Below are positions 40,104-51,559 of a stretch of 64,000 bases of DNA, piece after piece. The notes beneath the pieces are model-generated. The model made no database searches. It worked only from the letters and a program-made list of their open reading frames with translations, and was not told the DNA's origin. This DNA is from Desertimonas flava (GTDB lineage: Bacteria > Actinomycetota > Acidimicrobiia > Acidimicrobiales > Ilumatobacteraceae), in NCBI RefSeq assembly GCF_003426815.1, contig NZ_QKYK01000001.1, forward strand, positions 248,001-312,000, in the 5' to 3' direction. Made by a program: the position numbers and the translations under genes. Within the stretch, counting starts at the first letter, position 1, and the number at the start of each line of letters is the position of its first letter.

Positions 40104-40882
40104 CCGCCGTCGCCGCAGCGTTCGAGGACTACCTCGCCCGGCTGGTCGACATCGCCGGCGGCGAGCCCGACGTGGTGGGACTCGTCGGCTTCGGCTCCAC
40201 CGCCGATCGTTCCCGAGTCGACGAGTGGTCGGACCACGACTTCGCCTGGCTCACGGTGCCCGGCGCCGAAGACCGCTACCGCCACGACCTCTCGTGGCTC
40301 CCCGATGCTCACCGCATCGCCTTGTCGGTCGTCGAGAGCCACGGCGGCGTCAAGGTCGTCTACGACGACGGACACGTGCTCGAGTTCGGCATCGACTCGC
40401 TCGACGGTTTCGCCCGCTGGCTCGGCAACCGGGCCGAGGTGCTCGTCGACAAGGGCGGGGTCGCCGAGGCCGTCGCCGCCGTCCTCGCCAAGCCCGTGCC
40501 GGGCGACGGCGTCGTGCCAGAGCGGGAGATCCGGCTGTTCTTCACGCAGTTGCTGATCGGCGTCGGCCGGGTCCGACGCGGGGAGGTCACGAACGGCAGT
40601 CACATGGTGCGGACCGAAGCGGTGCAGCACCTGCTCGCCGCGGTCGCCGTCCGGGTCGCGCCGGCCGGCGACCCGATGGCCCGGGACACGCTCGACGTCC
40701 GCCGCCGGCTCGAGCGCGTCCACCCGACGATCGCCTCAGCGATCGAGGAGGCGGTTCGCCTCGACGCCGACACTGCGGCCCGCCGTCTCCTCGACCTCGC
40801 CGAGCGCGAGTTGGCGCCCGGCTGGGATGGGTTCCCGACCGCCGCCGTCGCCGCCGTCCGCGCCCGCCTCGGCTGGACCTGA
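40100..40882 (+). CDS. Nucleotidyltransferase-fold protein (aminoglycoside-adenylyltransferase-like)
   Basis: A 260-residue protein with a Pol-beta-type nucleotidyltransferase signature, 'VGLVGFGSTADRSRVDEWSDHDFAWL' (near residues 26-51). This gives the G-S motif and the D-x-D metal ligands. The helical C-terminal half (…HMVRTEAVQHLLAAVAVRV…) resembles ANT(6)/AadA-like enzymes and uncharacterised house-keeping NTases. It may transfer a nucleotide to a small molecule. Translationally coupled to cdd; the function in that context is unknown. Confidence 0.7.
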   Translation: MTAVAAAFEDYLARLVDIAGGEPDVVGLVGFGSTADRSRVDEWSDHDFAWLTVPGAEDRYRHDLSWLPDAHRIALSVVESHGGVKVVYDDGHVLEFGIDSLDGFARWLGNRAEVLVDKGGVAEAVAAVLAKPVPGDGVVPEREIRLFFTQLLIGVGRVRRGEVTNGSHMVRTEAVQHLLAAVAVRVAPAGDPMARDTLDVRRRLERVHPTIASAIEEAVRLDADTAARRLLDLAERELAPGWDGFPTAAVAAVRARLGWT

Positions 40883-40914
40883 CGCTCGAACGGCGGTGGC
40901 GACGTCGCCGCTCG

Positions 40915-43839
40915 TCAGTCGAGCAGGCCGTGGCGGTGGGCGACGGCGGCGGCTTCGGTGCGCCGGGCCACGCCGAGCTTGGCGAGGATGTTCGACACGT
41001 GCACGCTCGCCGTCTTGGTGCTGATGAACAGCTCCTTGCCGATCTCGCCGTTGCTGCGCCCGGCGGCCACGAGGCGAAGTACGTCGAGCTCGCGAGCGGT
41101 GAGGGCGGGGGCGCCGGGCACGGTTTCAGGACCCGCGTCGGGCGCCCCCGCCGCTGCGCCGGCGTCCTCGCGGGCGCCGAGGCGCCGCAGCAGGTCGTCG
41201 GCGCGATCGATGAGCCGCGCCGCACCGATGCGCCTCGCCGTTTCGGCCGCCGCCGAGAGCAGCTCGGTGGCGGCAGCCCGATCGGTCGCGGCGACCAGCT
41301 CGGCCCGACGGATCTGGGCGTGGGGTCCGTACACGACCGGTCCCTCGACCCGGGACAGGGCGGCCTCGGCCCGCTGCCACGCGGGCACGTCGTCGGACAG
41401 CTCGGCTTCGATGAGTGCCGACGCGGCGTCATTCGGCACCGTCTGTTCGAGCTCGACCACGGCGCCACCGAGCAACTCGACCGCGGCCCCGACGTCGAAA
41501 CCACGAGCCGCCGACGGATCCCGCCGGGCGTCGGCGGTCGCCGTGGCCCCGATCACGTAGATCCACCACAGGGCGTCGGGCTTCAGCTCCGCCCGGGCCT
41601 CGTAGGAGTGCATGACGGCGTTCCACGCGCGGAACGGTTCACCTGCGGCGAGGGCGTACTCGGCCTCCGCCGTGGCGATGATCGCCAGGTACTGCGGGTT
41701 GGCGTGGGGGCCGGGCAGCTGCGGGCGGAATTCCGAAAGCAGCCGATCGGCCGTGGCGAGGTCGCCCGTGCCGACGAGGAAGCGAGCCTTGAGGAGGCGC
41801 AGGTGCAGGCGGTTCTGCGGCGGTGGATCGAGGGCGAGGCCACGCTCGATGATGCGACTGGCCTCGGTCCACTCGCCGAGACCGAGCAGCGGCTCGGCGG
41901 CGTTGCCGGCGAGCATCGCGCCCCACGTGCGCTCGATGCCGAGCGTGCGGCTGATCGCCACACCCTCGGTGGCGGTGGCGACCGCTTCGCGCAGCTTGCC
42001 GTTGAGACGAAGGACGTCGGACAGGTTGATCAGGATGCGGGCCAGGGTGCGGTCGTTGTGACCGTCGAGCCGGCGAGCGATGGCGAACTCGGCAAGGGCC
42101 TCGTCGAGCCGGCCCAACCCACCGAGGCTCGTGCCGAGCGTGATGCGCGCCGAGGCTTCCTCGGCGAGCGCACCGGCAGCCTGGGCGGCCGCCACGGCGG
42201 TGAGGGCCGGACCGATGGCCGCTTCGTCGTCGCCGGCCAGCATCACCATCGCCGCGTGCATGGCGAGGACCTCGGCCCGCTGCGCACTCGGGGGATCGGC
42301 GGGCACGAGGCTGACGGCCTCTTCGAGGAGCTCGACGCCGCCGAAGCGCATGAGGTTGGAGACGAGGCGACCCTTCTTGGCGAGCAGCCGAGAGGCCGCC
42401 AGCGGGTTCGTCTCACGGTCGATCTCGGCCAGGGCCAGGTCCACCAGAGCCAGCGCCCTCGTGAGCTCGCCGGCGTCGGTGGCCATGTTGCTCGTCTCCT
42501 CCACGAGCTCGGCGTGCGACACGCCGGCGACCTCGGAGGCCTCGGGCACCTGCGGCCACAGCTCGATGGCGCGCTCGAACAGACCGAGCGCCTCGCTCTT
42601 GCCGACCGACGCGATCCGTGCCGCCGTGACCGACCAGCGGAAGGCGTTGCCCGGCGAGTGGCTGGCGTTCCAGTGGTGGGCGAGCCGGACGGCCCTCGTT
42701 GCCTCGTCCATGATGCCGGCCTTCAGCTCCAGCGTCTCGGCGAAGCACCGGTGCAGCGCCGCTGCCTCACCGGGTAGCAGATCCTCGGCGACGGCCTCGC
42801 GCAGCAGCGCGTGGCGGAACCCGTAGCCGGTGTCGTCGGCGACCACGAGGTTGGCGTCGACCGCCTCGCGGATCGCCGCGTCGAGATCGCTCGGCGACAG
42901 GTGGCTCACCAACTCGAGCAGGGTGTGGTCGGTGCGCGTGCCCGCCGCGGCGAGCAGGCGCACGGTCTCTTGGGCATTCGGGCTGAGGGCCTCGAAGCGC
43001 ACGAGCATGACGTCGCGCAACGGTCCGGGCAGGCAGCACTCGCCGGTGGCGGCGAGCTCTTCGACGTAGAACGGGATGCCGTCGCTCCGGCGATGGATGT
43101 CGTCGACGCGGCCGGCGTCGGGTTCGTGATCAACGCCGCCCGCCCCGTCGATCTCGGCGAGCATCGCGGCCACACCGTCGCGGTCGAGACGGGGGACGTC
43201 GAGGCGGGTGACCTGCGGCAGCCGGTCGAGTTCGGCGAGGAACGGCCGCAGCGGGTGGCGCCGGTGCAACTCGTCGGTGCGATAGGTGGCGACGAGGAGC
43301 ACGGGCACGTCGTTGAGGGCGCGCACGGCGAAGCCGAGCAGGTCGCGCGTCGACGTGTCGGACCAGTGGAGGTCCTCGACCACGACGACGAGGGGGTGGT
43401 CCTTCGAGGCGTGCTCGAGGATCTCCGTGACGACCTCCAACGTGCGGGTGCGATCGCTCGGCCCAGGCGCGAGGGGTCCGGCCGGTCCGGTGATCTCGGG
43501 TCGTAAGGCCTGTAACGAGGCGACTCCCGGACCCGCCCAGTCGATCTGGCGATCGCGTCCGACGTGGGCCTCGAGGTCGCGAAGGATGGCCACGATCGGC
43601 ACGTAGGCGAGGCCGTCGCCGCCGAGCGGGACGCACTGGCCGCGCACGATGCGGGCGTCGTCGCGACGCTCGCAGAACGTGTCGATGAGCGTGGTCTTGC
43701 CGACGCCCGCGTCGCCGCCGACGAGGACGGCGACGGCCCGGCCGGACCGCGCGGTGGCCCACAGCTCCTCCAGCTCGTCGAGCTGGGCGCTGCGACCCAC
43801 CATCGTGCGGCCGGTGAGGCGAATCGTCACGGACTCCAT
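40915..43839 (-). CDS. Large LuxR-family ATPase regulator (LAL/MalT-like)
   Basis: A 974-residue protein. The N-terminal AAA/NACHT-like ATPase has '[15 protein letters not shown]', Walker A '[12 protein letters not shown]' (near residue 41) and Walker B '[11 protein letters not shown]'. A long helical-repeat region (about 350-880) resembles TPR units ('[31 protein letters not shown]'). The C-terminal LuxR HTH is '[55 protein letters not shown]' (about 912-967). Such proteins are ligand- and ATP-gated activators. The target is unknown. It converges on the nucleotidyltransferase gene. Confidence 0.92.
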   Translation of the reverse strand: MESVTIRLTGRTMVGRSAQLDELEELWATARSGRAVAVLVGGDAGVGKTTLIDTFCERRDDARIVRGQCVPLGGDGLAYVPIVAILRDLEAHVGRDRQIDWAGPGVASLQALRPEITGPAGPLAPGPSDRTRTLEVVTEILEHASKDHPLVVVVEDLHWSDTSTRDLLGFAVRALNDVPVLLVATYRTDELHRRHPLRPFLAELDRLPQVTRLDVPRLDRDGVAAMLAEIDGAGGVDHEPDAGRVDDIHRRSDGIPFYVEELAATGECCLPGPLRDVMLVRFEALSPNAQETVRLLAAAGTRTDHTLLELVSHLSPSDLDAAIREAVDANLVVADDTGYGFRHALLREAVAEDLLPGEAAALHRCFAETLELKAGIMDEATRAVRLAHHWNASHSPGNAFRWSVTAARIASVGKSEALGLFERAIELWPQVPEASEVAGVSHAELVEETSNMATDAGELTRALALVDLALAEIDRETNPLAASRLLAKKGRLVSNLMRFGGVELLEEAVSLVPADPPSAQRAEVLAMHAAMVMLAGDDEAAIGPALTAVAAAQAAGALAEEASARITLGTSLGGLGRLDEALAEFAIARRLDGHNDRTLARILINLSDVLRLNGKLREAVATATEGVAISRTLGIERTWGAMLAGNAAEPLLGLGEWTEASRIIERGLALDPPPQNRLHLRLLKARFLVGTGDLATADRLLSEFRPQLPGPHANPQYLAIIATAEAEYALAAGEPFRAWNAVMHSYEARAELKPDALWWIYVIGATATADARRDPSAARGFDVGAAVELLGGAVVELEQTVPNDAASALIEAELSDDVPAWQRAEAALSRVEGPVVYGPHAQIRRAELVAATDRAAATELLSAAAETARRIGAARLIDRADDLLRRLGAREDAGAAAGAPDAGPETVPGAPALTARELDVLRLVAAGRSNGEIGKELFISTKTASVHVSNILAKLGVARRTEAAAVAHRHGLLD

Positions 43840-43852
43840 GGTGGCAGGGTCG

Positions 43853-44005
43853 TCAACGGTTTCGGCCCAGGGTTCCGCTCGAGTGCCGCCAGCGGCGCAC
43901 CCAGCGCGGGTTGTTGCGGTACCGGTTGGCGCGCCGGGCTTCGTCGGCCTGGTCGAGGAGCGACTGGCGGTGCTCGTTGGCGAGTTCGATGCTGAAGGGG
44001 TTCAT
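43853..44005 (-). CDS. Small basic protein of unknown function (50 aa)
   Basis: Begins [29 protein letters not shown] and ends in a strongly basic '[17 protein letters not shown]'. It is helical with no cysteines. Small proteins of this kind (an acidic/amphipathic helix followed by an R/W-rich tail) are common and uncharacterised in actinobacteria. The stop lies 13 bp upstream of the LuxR-family gene start, so the two may be co-transcribed. No good ribosome binding site is seen. Confidence 0.55.
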   Translation of the reverse strand: MNPFSIELANEHRQSLLDQADEARRANRYRNNPRWVRRWRHSSGTLGRNR

Positions 44006-44158
44006 GCATCCATGGTGAGCCCGTGAGGTGCCGGTGCACATCGGGCGAATGCCCCGTTGATGCACGTCACGTGGCCTTTCGGCGACCGGGACCGGCGTCT
44101 GAGGTACCTCATGCGCACCGTCGGGAACCGATCCGGCCCCGGCGGTGTAGGACGGGGT

Positions 44159-44662
44159 GTGAAACGAATCCTCAGCCTCATCGGCGGCGCGTTGGCGCTG
44201 CTCACCGCGCTCGTCGGCCTCGTCGGGCTGCCGTCCTCGCCGGCCTCGGCCGGTAGTTGGGTGGTGGTCTCACTCGACGAGCGCCCGGAGTTCCACGCCG
44301 GAGAACCGACCGAGGTCGGGTTCACCGTGCTTCGCCACGGTGTGACGCCCGAATCCTCCGATGACATGGCGATCGTCGTGACCGGTGACGGTGTCCGCGA
44401 GCGGTTCGCCGTCGTGCCGGACGGCGAGGACGGCCACCACGTCGCGACCATCACGCTCGGCGAGGGCACGTACACGTGGGAGCTGCAGGGCACGTTCATG
44501 CCCTACGAGTTCGGCACGCTCGACGTCGGCGGTTCGCCGGCGTCGGCGGCGTCGTGGGGATGGGACGTCGCCCAGTGGGGTGGTGTCGGTGTCGCCGCCG
44601 TGCTCGGTCTGGCCGGCGCTCAGCTGCTGCGCCGACGGCGAGCGGTGCCGGCCGCGGCGTGA
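44159..44662 (+). CDS. Secreted, membrane-anchored beta-sandwich protein next to cytochrome c
   Basis: A 167-residue protein. The signal sequence 'KRILSLIGGALALLTALVGLVGLPSSPASA' is followed by a 90-residue extracytoplasmic domain ('WVVVSLDERPEFHAGEPTEVGFTVLRHGVTPE…GEGTYTWELQGTF') that resembles FixH/YtkA or copper-chaperone-type domains. A C-terminal membrane segment ('GVGVAAVLGLAGAQLL') ends in a basic RRRR stop. The GTG at 44159 is chosen because it begins the signal peptide; earlier in-frame codons would add a polar extension. Coupled (GTGA) to the cytochrome c gene, suggesting a respiratory or metal-handling role. Confidence 0.7.
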   Translation: MKRILSLIGGALALLTALVGLVGLPSSPASAGSWVVVSLDERPEFHAGEPTEVGFTVLRHGVTPESSDDMAIVVTGDGVRERFAVVPDGEDGHHVATITLGEGTYTWELQGTFMPYEFGTLDVGGSPASAASWGWDVAQWGGVGVAAVLGLAGAQLLRRRRAVPAAA

Positions 44663-45075
44663 TCGAGGGTCGAGCGGTCCTGCTCGGCGCGGGTGCCGGT
44701 GCGGCCGCGCTCGTCGCCGTGGTCGCCGTCGTCGCCCGTCCCGACTCGGCGACCAGGGGAGCGGTCGACGGTCAGGTGCTGTTCGTCGACAAGGGGTGCG
44801 CGGCATGCCACGACACCGCCGATCGCCCGGCGGCCATGCCGGGCGTCGCCCCGTCCCTCGTCGGGGCCGCTGACTGGGCGGGCAGCCGCATCGAGGGCGT
44901 GTCGGCCGAGGAGTACCTCACCCAGTCGATCCAGTCGCCCTGGGCCTTCGTCTCGCCGGCATGGGGTGGTCCGTCAGGCCCGACGTCGCACATGCCGGTG
45001 CTCCCCCTGACCGACGACGAGGTCGCGGCGGTGGTCGACTACCTCCTCGGGTCGTCGTCGGACGGGCAAGGATGA
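44659..45075 (+). CDS. Membrane-anchored monohaem cytochrome c
   Basis: A 138-residue protein with an uncleaved N-terminal anchor ('LLGAGAGAAALVAVVAVVA') and a class I cytochrome c domain. The haem site is 'GCAACH' (near residue 48). The likely Met ligand is in 'TSHMPVLPLTDDEVAAVVDYLL', the usual C-terminal helix. It carries electrons on the outer face of the membrane. The GTG overlaps the previous stop by 4 bp. The partner oxidase or dehydrogenase is not in the window. Confidence 0.88.
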   Translation: MIEGRAVLLGAGAGAAALVAVVAVVARPDSATRGAVDGQVLFVDKGCAACHDTADRPAAMPGVAPSLVGAADWAGSRIEGVSAEEYLTQSIQSPWAFVSPAWGGPSGPTSHMPVLPLTDDEVAAVVDYLLGSSSDGQG

Positions 45076-45103
45076 TCGCATCGCAGGGGGCGATGATGAC
45101 GAC

Positions 45104-45628
45104 GTGCGGCGAGCCCGGGCGGGCGACACCGAGGCCTACGGCGAGCTCGTCGCGCGCCACCGGCCGAGCGCGCTCCGGGTCGCCACGATCGTCCTCGGCT
45201 CGCCGGCCGACGCCGAGGACGTGGTGCAGCAGGCGGTCGAGCGGATGTGGCCGGCGGTCGCCGCGCTCGATCCCCACCGCGGCTTCCGGTCGTGGTTCCT
45301 GCGGGGCGTCGCCAACACGGCGCGCAATCACCGCCGCTCACGGTGGCGCAGGGCGCGGGCGGAGCTGCGTCTCGCCGAGCGGGCGTCCGGTCCCGTGGTC
45401 GAGGATCCGGAGGGTGCGGCCGTCTCGGCGGCCGAACGGGCGGTGGTGGTGGCCGCCCTCAACCGACTCGACCGCGAGGCCCGCCTGGTGATCGCCCTGC
45501 GGTACTTCGAGCAGCTGAGCGAGCGGGAGATGGCCGACGTGCTCGGGTGCGCGCCGGGAACCGTGAAGTCGCGATTGTCACGGGCGATGACCCGGTTGCG
45601 CGCCGAGCTGGCGGACGGTGGCCGATGA
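45104..45628 (+). CDS. ECF-type RNA polymerase sigma factor (second)
   Basis: A 174-residue sigma factor. Region 2: 'RARAGDTEAYGELVARHRPSALRVATIVLGSPADAEDVVQQAVERMWPAV'. Region 4: 'LNRLDREARLVIALRYFEQLSEREMADVLGCAPGTVKSRLSRAMTRLRAEL'. The GTG at 45104 gives a short N-terminus; the frame is open upstream but lacks a standard start, so the true N-terminus may be a few residues longer. It is coupled (ATGA) to a membrane protein that is the probable anti-sigma factor. Confidence 0.9.
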   Translation: MRRARAGDTEAYGELVARHRPSALRVATIVLGSPADAEDVVQQAVERMWPAVAALDPHRGFRSWFLRGVANTARNHRRSRWRRARAELRLAERASGPVVEDPEGAAVSAAERAVVVAALNRLDREARLVIALRYFEQLSEREMADVLGCAPGTVKSRLSRAMTRLRAELADGGR

Positions 45629-46371
45629 TCGATGACGACCGGCTCGACGCCGTCCTCGAGAGCGTCGGCCACCATCTGGCCGTCGCGCCGGACAGCGGCG
45701 ACGACCTCTCCCCGGACCTCGCCTCAGCAGGGTGGGCGGGCCGCCGGCATCCGGGGCAACGCCTGCTCGTTGCCGCGCTCGCCGTGGTGGTCGTGGCCGG
45801 CGCCGTGCTGGCCATCGCCCCGGCGCGCCGGACGGTGGGCGGTTGGTTCGGCGTGGGGCGCACGGAGTTCCGCGTCGACGTCGACCTGGCGCTGCCCGCG
45901 GATCGTTTGCCCGGGTTCGTCGCCGGCGGCGAGCCGATCGCCCCGTCGCAAGCGGCTGCGCGGGTCGGGGTGCCCGTCGACGGGCTCGATCACTGCCCAC
46001 TCGGCGCGCCCGTCGCCTGGTTGGCGGTGCCCGAAGGCGGCGCGGCTGCCGTGTGGGACGACGGTGGGACCACGCTCTGGCTGCTACCGGCCGGCGAGCT
46101 GCAGGAGATCCTGTTCACCAAGACCGTCGCCATGGCCGCCCAGGTGCGCCCGCTGCCCGATCTCGGCGACGGCGGCGTGGCCGTCGAGGGTGATCATGTC
46201 CTGACGACCCCGTACCGGTCGGTGGCGGCCGGCTCGGCGGTGCTGTGGACAACGGGCGGCCTGTCGTTCCGCCTCGAGTCGACCGACGCCGGCAACGCGG
46301 GCGACGCGGAACGCGACCTGGCCGCGCTGGCGTCGGCCATCGACGGTGTGCTCGCCGACGCCCGCGACTGA
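45625..46371 (+). CDS. Probable membrane anti-sigma factor
   Basis: A 248-residue protein with a short cytoplasmic N-terminus (about residues 1-45, '[18 protein letters not shown]'), one membrane helix ('[19 protein letters not shown]', 48-66) and a 180-residue extracytoplasmic domain. There is no HxxxCxxC zinc anti-sigma motif. Its start overlaps the ECF sigma stop, the normal sigma/anti-sigma arrangement. The assignment rests on context and topology only; the outer domain is not recognised. Confidence 0.65.
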   Translation: MIDDDRLDAVLESVGHHLAVAPDSGDDLSPDLASAGWAGRRHPGQRLLVAALAVVVVAGAVLAIAPARRTVGGWFGVGRTEFRVDVDLALPADRLPGFVAGGEPIAPSQAAARVGVPVDGLDHCPLGAPVAWLAVPEGGAAAVWDDGGTTLWLLPAGELQEILFTKTVAMAAQVRPLPDLGDGGVAVEGDHVLTTPYRSVAAGSAVLWTTGGLSFRLESTDAGNAGDAERDLAALASAIDGVLADARD

Positions 46372-46396
46372 CGGACTCGTCACTCGACGGGTCAAA

Positions 46397-46417
46397 CTTG
46401 AGTCATCTTGACTCAAT
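46397..46417. promoter_or_regulatory. HAIR operator (HspR-binding inverted repeat)
   Basis: CTTGAGT-N7-ACTCAAT, differing from the actinobacterial HspR-associated inverted repeat CTTGAGT-N7-ACTCAAG by the final base. It stands 119 bp upstream of dnaK, and hspR is the fourth gene of the same operon. HspR with DnaK as co-repressor would shut the operon off in the absence of stress. Confidence 0.93.
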
Positions 46418-46535
46418 CTTTCTGCGTGTGGAGTTGTCGCTCCCGGAGGCTGCTCCGTATCGTGGCAGTACAGATCGTTTCGACACGTCCTCACCCCATC
46501 CGCACACACCCATCCGCACATCAGGGAGCATCACC

Positions 46536-48392
<1,857 letters not shown>

Positions 48393-48455
48393 CCGCCGTC
48401 CGCGCAGGAGGCCCGGTCGCTCGCATCCCCTCGTTGAACCTGATGGAGGCCAACC

Positions 48456-49121
48456 GTGACATCGAACGATGACGTGACGGGGCCGGTTGACGACGTCGAG
48501 GTCGAGCCGATCGACCTCGACGCCGAGGCCGGCGACACCGACTCCGATGACACCGACTCCGATGACACCGACCCCGACCCCGCTGCCGACGACGCCGCTG
48601 CCGCTCCGGTCGACGAGACCGGCGACGGTGGCCAGTCAGACAGTGGCGCCGACGGTGACCCGGCCGATCTCGTCGACGAGGGCGACCTCGCCGACGAGAT
48701 CTCCTCGGAGATCGACCAGCTGGCCGCCGAACGGGACCAGTACAAGGACATCGCTCAGCGCCTCCAGGCCGACTTCGAGAACTACCGCAAGCGCGTCGCC
48801 GCCCAGCAGGCCGCCGAGATCGAGCGCGCCACCGGTGCGTTCGCCGAAGCTCTGCTGCCGGTGCTCGACGCCGCCGAGGCGGCCTACGTCGGCCACCCCG
48901 ACGAGGTCGGCCCGTTGCTGAACCTGCTGCTGGCCGAGCTGAAGAAGCGCGGGTTGGAGGCCGTCGATCTCCTCGGCAAGCCCTTCGACCCGAACCTCGC
49001 CGACGCCGTGGCTCACGAACCCGGCGACGGTGGTGAGCCCGTCGTCGCCGAGGTGCTGCGCAGCGGCTACACATGGAACGGGCGCACGCTGCGCCCGGCG
49101 ATGGTCCGCACCAAGGACTGA
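48456..49121 (+). CDS. grpE: Nucleotide exchange factor GrpE
   Basis: A 221-residue GrpE. A long acidic, Asp-rich N-terminus with a small 'DTDSD' repeat (residues 1-80) precedes the coiled coil and head: 'QLAAERDQYKDIAQRLQADFENYRKRVAAQQAAEIERATGAFAEALLPVLDAAE', then 'PFDPNLADAVAHEP' and 'VVAEVLRSGYTWNGRTLRPAMVRT'. It releases ADP from DnaK. The GTG start has GGAGG 7 nt upstream, 63 bp after dnaK. Confidence 0.96.
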   Translation: MTSNDDVTGPVDDVEVEPIDLDAEAGDTDSDDTDSDDTDPDPAADDAAAAPVDETGDGGQSDSGADGDPADLVDEGDLADEISSEIDQLAAERDQYKDIAQRLQADFENYRKRVAAQQAAEIERATGAFAEALLPVLDAAEAAYVGHPDEVGPLLNLLLAELKKRGLEAVDLLGKPFDPNLADAVAHEPGDGGEPVVAEVLRSGYTWNGRTLRPAMVRTKD

Positions 49122-49149
49122 AAGGGACTTCAGTGAGAGGTCTTCGCCC

Positions 49150-49750
49150 GGATGTCAGCGAGCGCAGCGAGCGTCCCGCAGTCCGCGTGGTGAAGGCCGG
49201 CGGAGCGCCAGCGGAGCCGGCCGTTCACGCGGCCTGCGTGGCCGGAGAACGCAGTCGCACGTCGCGCCGGAGTTCAGCGAGCGACGCGAGCGTCCTGGAG
49301 TCGGCGCGGGTAGGTCTGCGGAGCGCTAGCGGAGCAGGCCGGCGCGTCGGCCTGCGTGGCCTCGTGAGCTTCAGCGAAGCACTTGTAGGAACGCAGTCGA
49401 TGTCGTGCCGGAGTTCAGCGAGCGAAGCGAGCGTCCTGGAGTCGGCGCGGGTAGGTCTGCGGAGCGCTAGCGGAGCAGGCCGGCGCGTCGGCCTGCGTGG
49501 CCGGGGAACGCAGATGACGCGAGTCCGGAGTTCAGCGAGCGAAGCGAGCGTCCTGAAGTTTGCGCGGGTAGGTCTGCGGAGCGGTAGCGGAGCAGGCCGG
49601 TGCGCCGGCCTGCGTGGCCGGGGAACGCAGATGACGCGAGTCCGGAGTTCAGCGAGCGAAGCGAGCGTCCTGAAGTTTGCGCGGGTAGGTCTGCGGAGCG
49701 CTAGCGGAGCAGGCCGGTGCGCCGGCCTGCGTGGCCGGGGAACGCAGTAG
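49150..49750. repeat. Tandem array of ~117-bp hairpin units between grpE and dnaJ
   Basis: Five consecutive units fill the 630 bp between grpE and dnaJ. Unit starts (GGAGTTCAGCGAGCG) are at 49269, 49410, 49527 and 49645, with a diverged first unit from about 49157. The period is 117-118 bp, except for one unit with a 24-bp replacement. Each unit contains AGCGAGCGAAGCGAGCGTCC, GCGGAGCG(C/G)TAGCGGAGCAG, the hairpin GGCCGG-4-CCGGCC and the hairpin CTGCGT-9-ACGCAG. The last two units are nearly identical. The final unit ends 3-4 bp before the dnaJ start. Reading frames through it translate to low-complexity Ser/Ala/Arg and look spurious. Confidence 0.92.
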
Positions 49751-49752
49751 AG

Positions 49753-50877
49753 ATGGCCGCGCAGCGTGAGTGGTTCGAGAAGGACTACTACAAGGTCCTC
49801 GCAGTGTCTCCGACGGCCAGCCCGAAGGAGATCACCAAGGCGTACCGGAAGCTGGCGCGCGAGCTGCATCCCGACGCCAACCCGGGCGACGCGGCGGCCG
49901 AGGAGCGCTTCAAGGAAGTGTCGGTCGCGTACGACGTCCTCAACGACCCCGCGACGCGAGCCGAGTACGACGAAGTCCGTACCCTCGGGCCGACCGCAGG
50001 CGGTCGACCCGGAGGTGGCGGGTTCCGCTTCAACGTCAACGACATGCGCGACCGCGCCGGTGACGCGAGCGGACTCGGCGACCTGTTCGGCCAGATGTTC
50101 CGCCAGCAGCGAGGTGGCGCGGCGTCGGGCGTCGGCCCCCGACGCGGCGAGGACGTCCGTGCCCAGTTGACGATGGACTTCGCCGACGCTGCGTTCGGGC
50201 TCACCACCACGTTGCACCTCACCACCGATGCCCAGTGCTCGGTGTGCCACGGCAGTGGGGCCAAGCCCGGCACGATGCCCAAGGTCTGCCCCACGTGCGG
50301 CGGCCGCGGGGTGGTCGACGACAACCAGGGTCTCTTCTCGTTCTCGGCGCCGTGCCCGCGGTGCCACGGAGCGGGCACCATCATCGAGGATCCGTGCCCG
50401 GCGTGTCGCGGCAGCGGGACCGAGAAGCGTGACCGCCAGGTGCAGGCGCGCATCCCGGCCGGCGTCAACGACGGCCAGACGATCCGTCTGAAGGGCCGGG
50501 GCGCACCGGGATTCAACGGCGGTCCGCCCGGCGATCTCCTCGTCGACATCAACGTCGCGCCCGACCTGCATTTCGGCCGCAACGGTCTCGATCTCACCGT
50601 GCGTGTCGAGATCGACTTCTGGCAGGCGGCTCTCGGCGACGTCATCGGTGTCCCCACCCTGCGTGGCCCCGACGTGACGCTGCGCGTCAAGCCCGGCACC
50701 CAGTCGGGCAGTCGCCACCGTGTGAAGGGCAAGGGGATCGCCACCAAGAAGGGCACCGGCGACCTGATCGTCACCATCGATGTCGCGGTGCCGCGACACC
50801 TCACCAAGGAACAGCGCGAAGCCATCGAGGCACTGAAGGCGGCGAGTACCGTCGTGCCGGAGGGAGCGAGCTCATGA
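49753..50877 (+). CDS. dnaJ: Chaperone protein DnaJ (type I Hsp40)
   Basis: A 374-residue DnaJ. The J-domain is 'DYYKVLAVSPTASPKEITKAYRKLARELHPDANPGD' with the HPD motif (near residue 41), followed by a Gly/Phe linker ('GGRPGGGGFRF'). The four CxxCxGxG-type zinc repeats are 'CSVCHGSG', 'CPTCGGRG', 'CPRCHGAG' and 'CPACRGSG' (about 160-230). The C-terminal substrate-binding domains contain 'VPTLRGPDVTLRVKPGTQSGSRHRVKGKG'. It stimulates DnaK ATPase. The ATG at 49753 follows the repeat array directly with only a weak GTAGAG upstream, so translation may depend on the repeat structure. Confidence 0.96.
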   Translation: MAAQREWFEKDYYKVLAVSPTASPKEITKAYRKLARELHPDANPGDAAAEERFKEVSVAYDVLNDPATRAEYDEVRTLGPTAGGRPGGGGFRFNVNDMRDRAGDASGLGDLFGQMFRQQRGGAASGVGPRRGEDVRAQLTMDFADAAFGLTTTLHLTTDAQCSVCHGSGAKPGTMPKVCPTCGGRGVVDDNQGLFSFSAPCPRCHGAGTIIEDPCPACRGSGTEKRDRQVQARIPAGVNDGQTIRLKGRGAPGFNGGPPGDLLVDINVAPDLHFGRNGLDLTVRVEIDFWQAALGDVIGVPTLRGPDVTLRVKPGTQSGSRHRVKGKGIATKKGTGDLIVTIDVAVPRHLTKEQREAIEALKAASTVVPEGASS

Positions 50878-51311
50878 GCGTCCGACGCCATCACAACCAG
50901 GCGGTCTACGTCATCTCCGTGGCGGCCGAGTTGGCCGGCATGCATCCCCAGACGCTGCGCATCTACGAGCGGCGCGGCCTCGTCAATCCCGCCCGCACCC
51001 AGGGTGGCAACCGCCGCTACTCCGACGAGGACATCGACGTGCTCCGGCGCATCTCCGAGCTCGCCGAGGAGGGCATGAACCTCGAGGGCATCCGCCGGGT
51101 GATGAAGCTCGAGGCCGAGAACCAGCGGCTGCGCCAAGAGCTGGCGGCGGCCAAGGAGCAGGCCCACGCGGCGATCGCCGAGGCCGAGCGCCGCCAGCGG
51201 CGCGACCTGGTGCCCCTGCGTCAGGCGATCGCCGTGTTCGGCGAGACGCCTGCGTTCCTGCGCGATCGTGCCGACGCCGGCGACGACAAGCCGCCCCCCA
51301 GCCGCTACTGA
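50874..51311 (+). CDS. hspR: Heat-shock repressor HspR (MerR family)
   Basis: A 145-residue MerR-type regulator: 'YVISVAAELAGMHPQTLRIYERRGLVNPARTQGGNRRYSDEDIDVLRRISELAEEGMNLEGIRRVMKLEAE', then a coiled coil. These are the HspR DNA-binding and dimerisation features. It recognises HAIR sites such as 46397-46417, closing a feedback loop on its own operon. The ATG overlaps the dnaJ stop (ATGA). Confidence 0.95.
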   Translation: MSVRRHHNQAVYVISVAAELAGMHPQTLRIYERRGLVNPARTQGGNRRYSDEDIDVLRRISELAEEGMNLEGIRRVMKLEAENQRLRQELAAAKEQAHAAIAEAERRQRRDLVPLRQAIAVFGETPAFLRDRADAGDDKPPPSRY

Positions 51312-51559
51312 CCCGGAAAACTCGATTCTCAGGCGTCTGGCGTCGCTAGATCGGGCGTTCCTGTCGGACCTGTGGGTCGGGTACAGGTGTGATCGCTGTG
51401 CTGCGGCACGCTGGTCTGCTCCTGAGGCTGGAGTGCCGTCGTCGGACGCCGGAGGCCGGCACTTTGTCGGTGCGACGGGGTGGTTTGGGTCGCCGGTTGC
51501 GGTTGCCGCAATCTCCGTCACCGACCTCGGGGTCTCGAGGCCGACGCGGCTCGTCGGGG

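Noticed and set aside
49073-49750. Frame through the repeat array giving a Ser/Ala/Arg repeat protein
   Set aside because: The 117-118-bp period does not hold a constant frame across all units (118 is not a multiple of 3), and there is no start signal. The array is better read as structured nucleic acid. A CRISPR array was also considered and rejected because the units are contiguous with no unique spacers.
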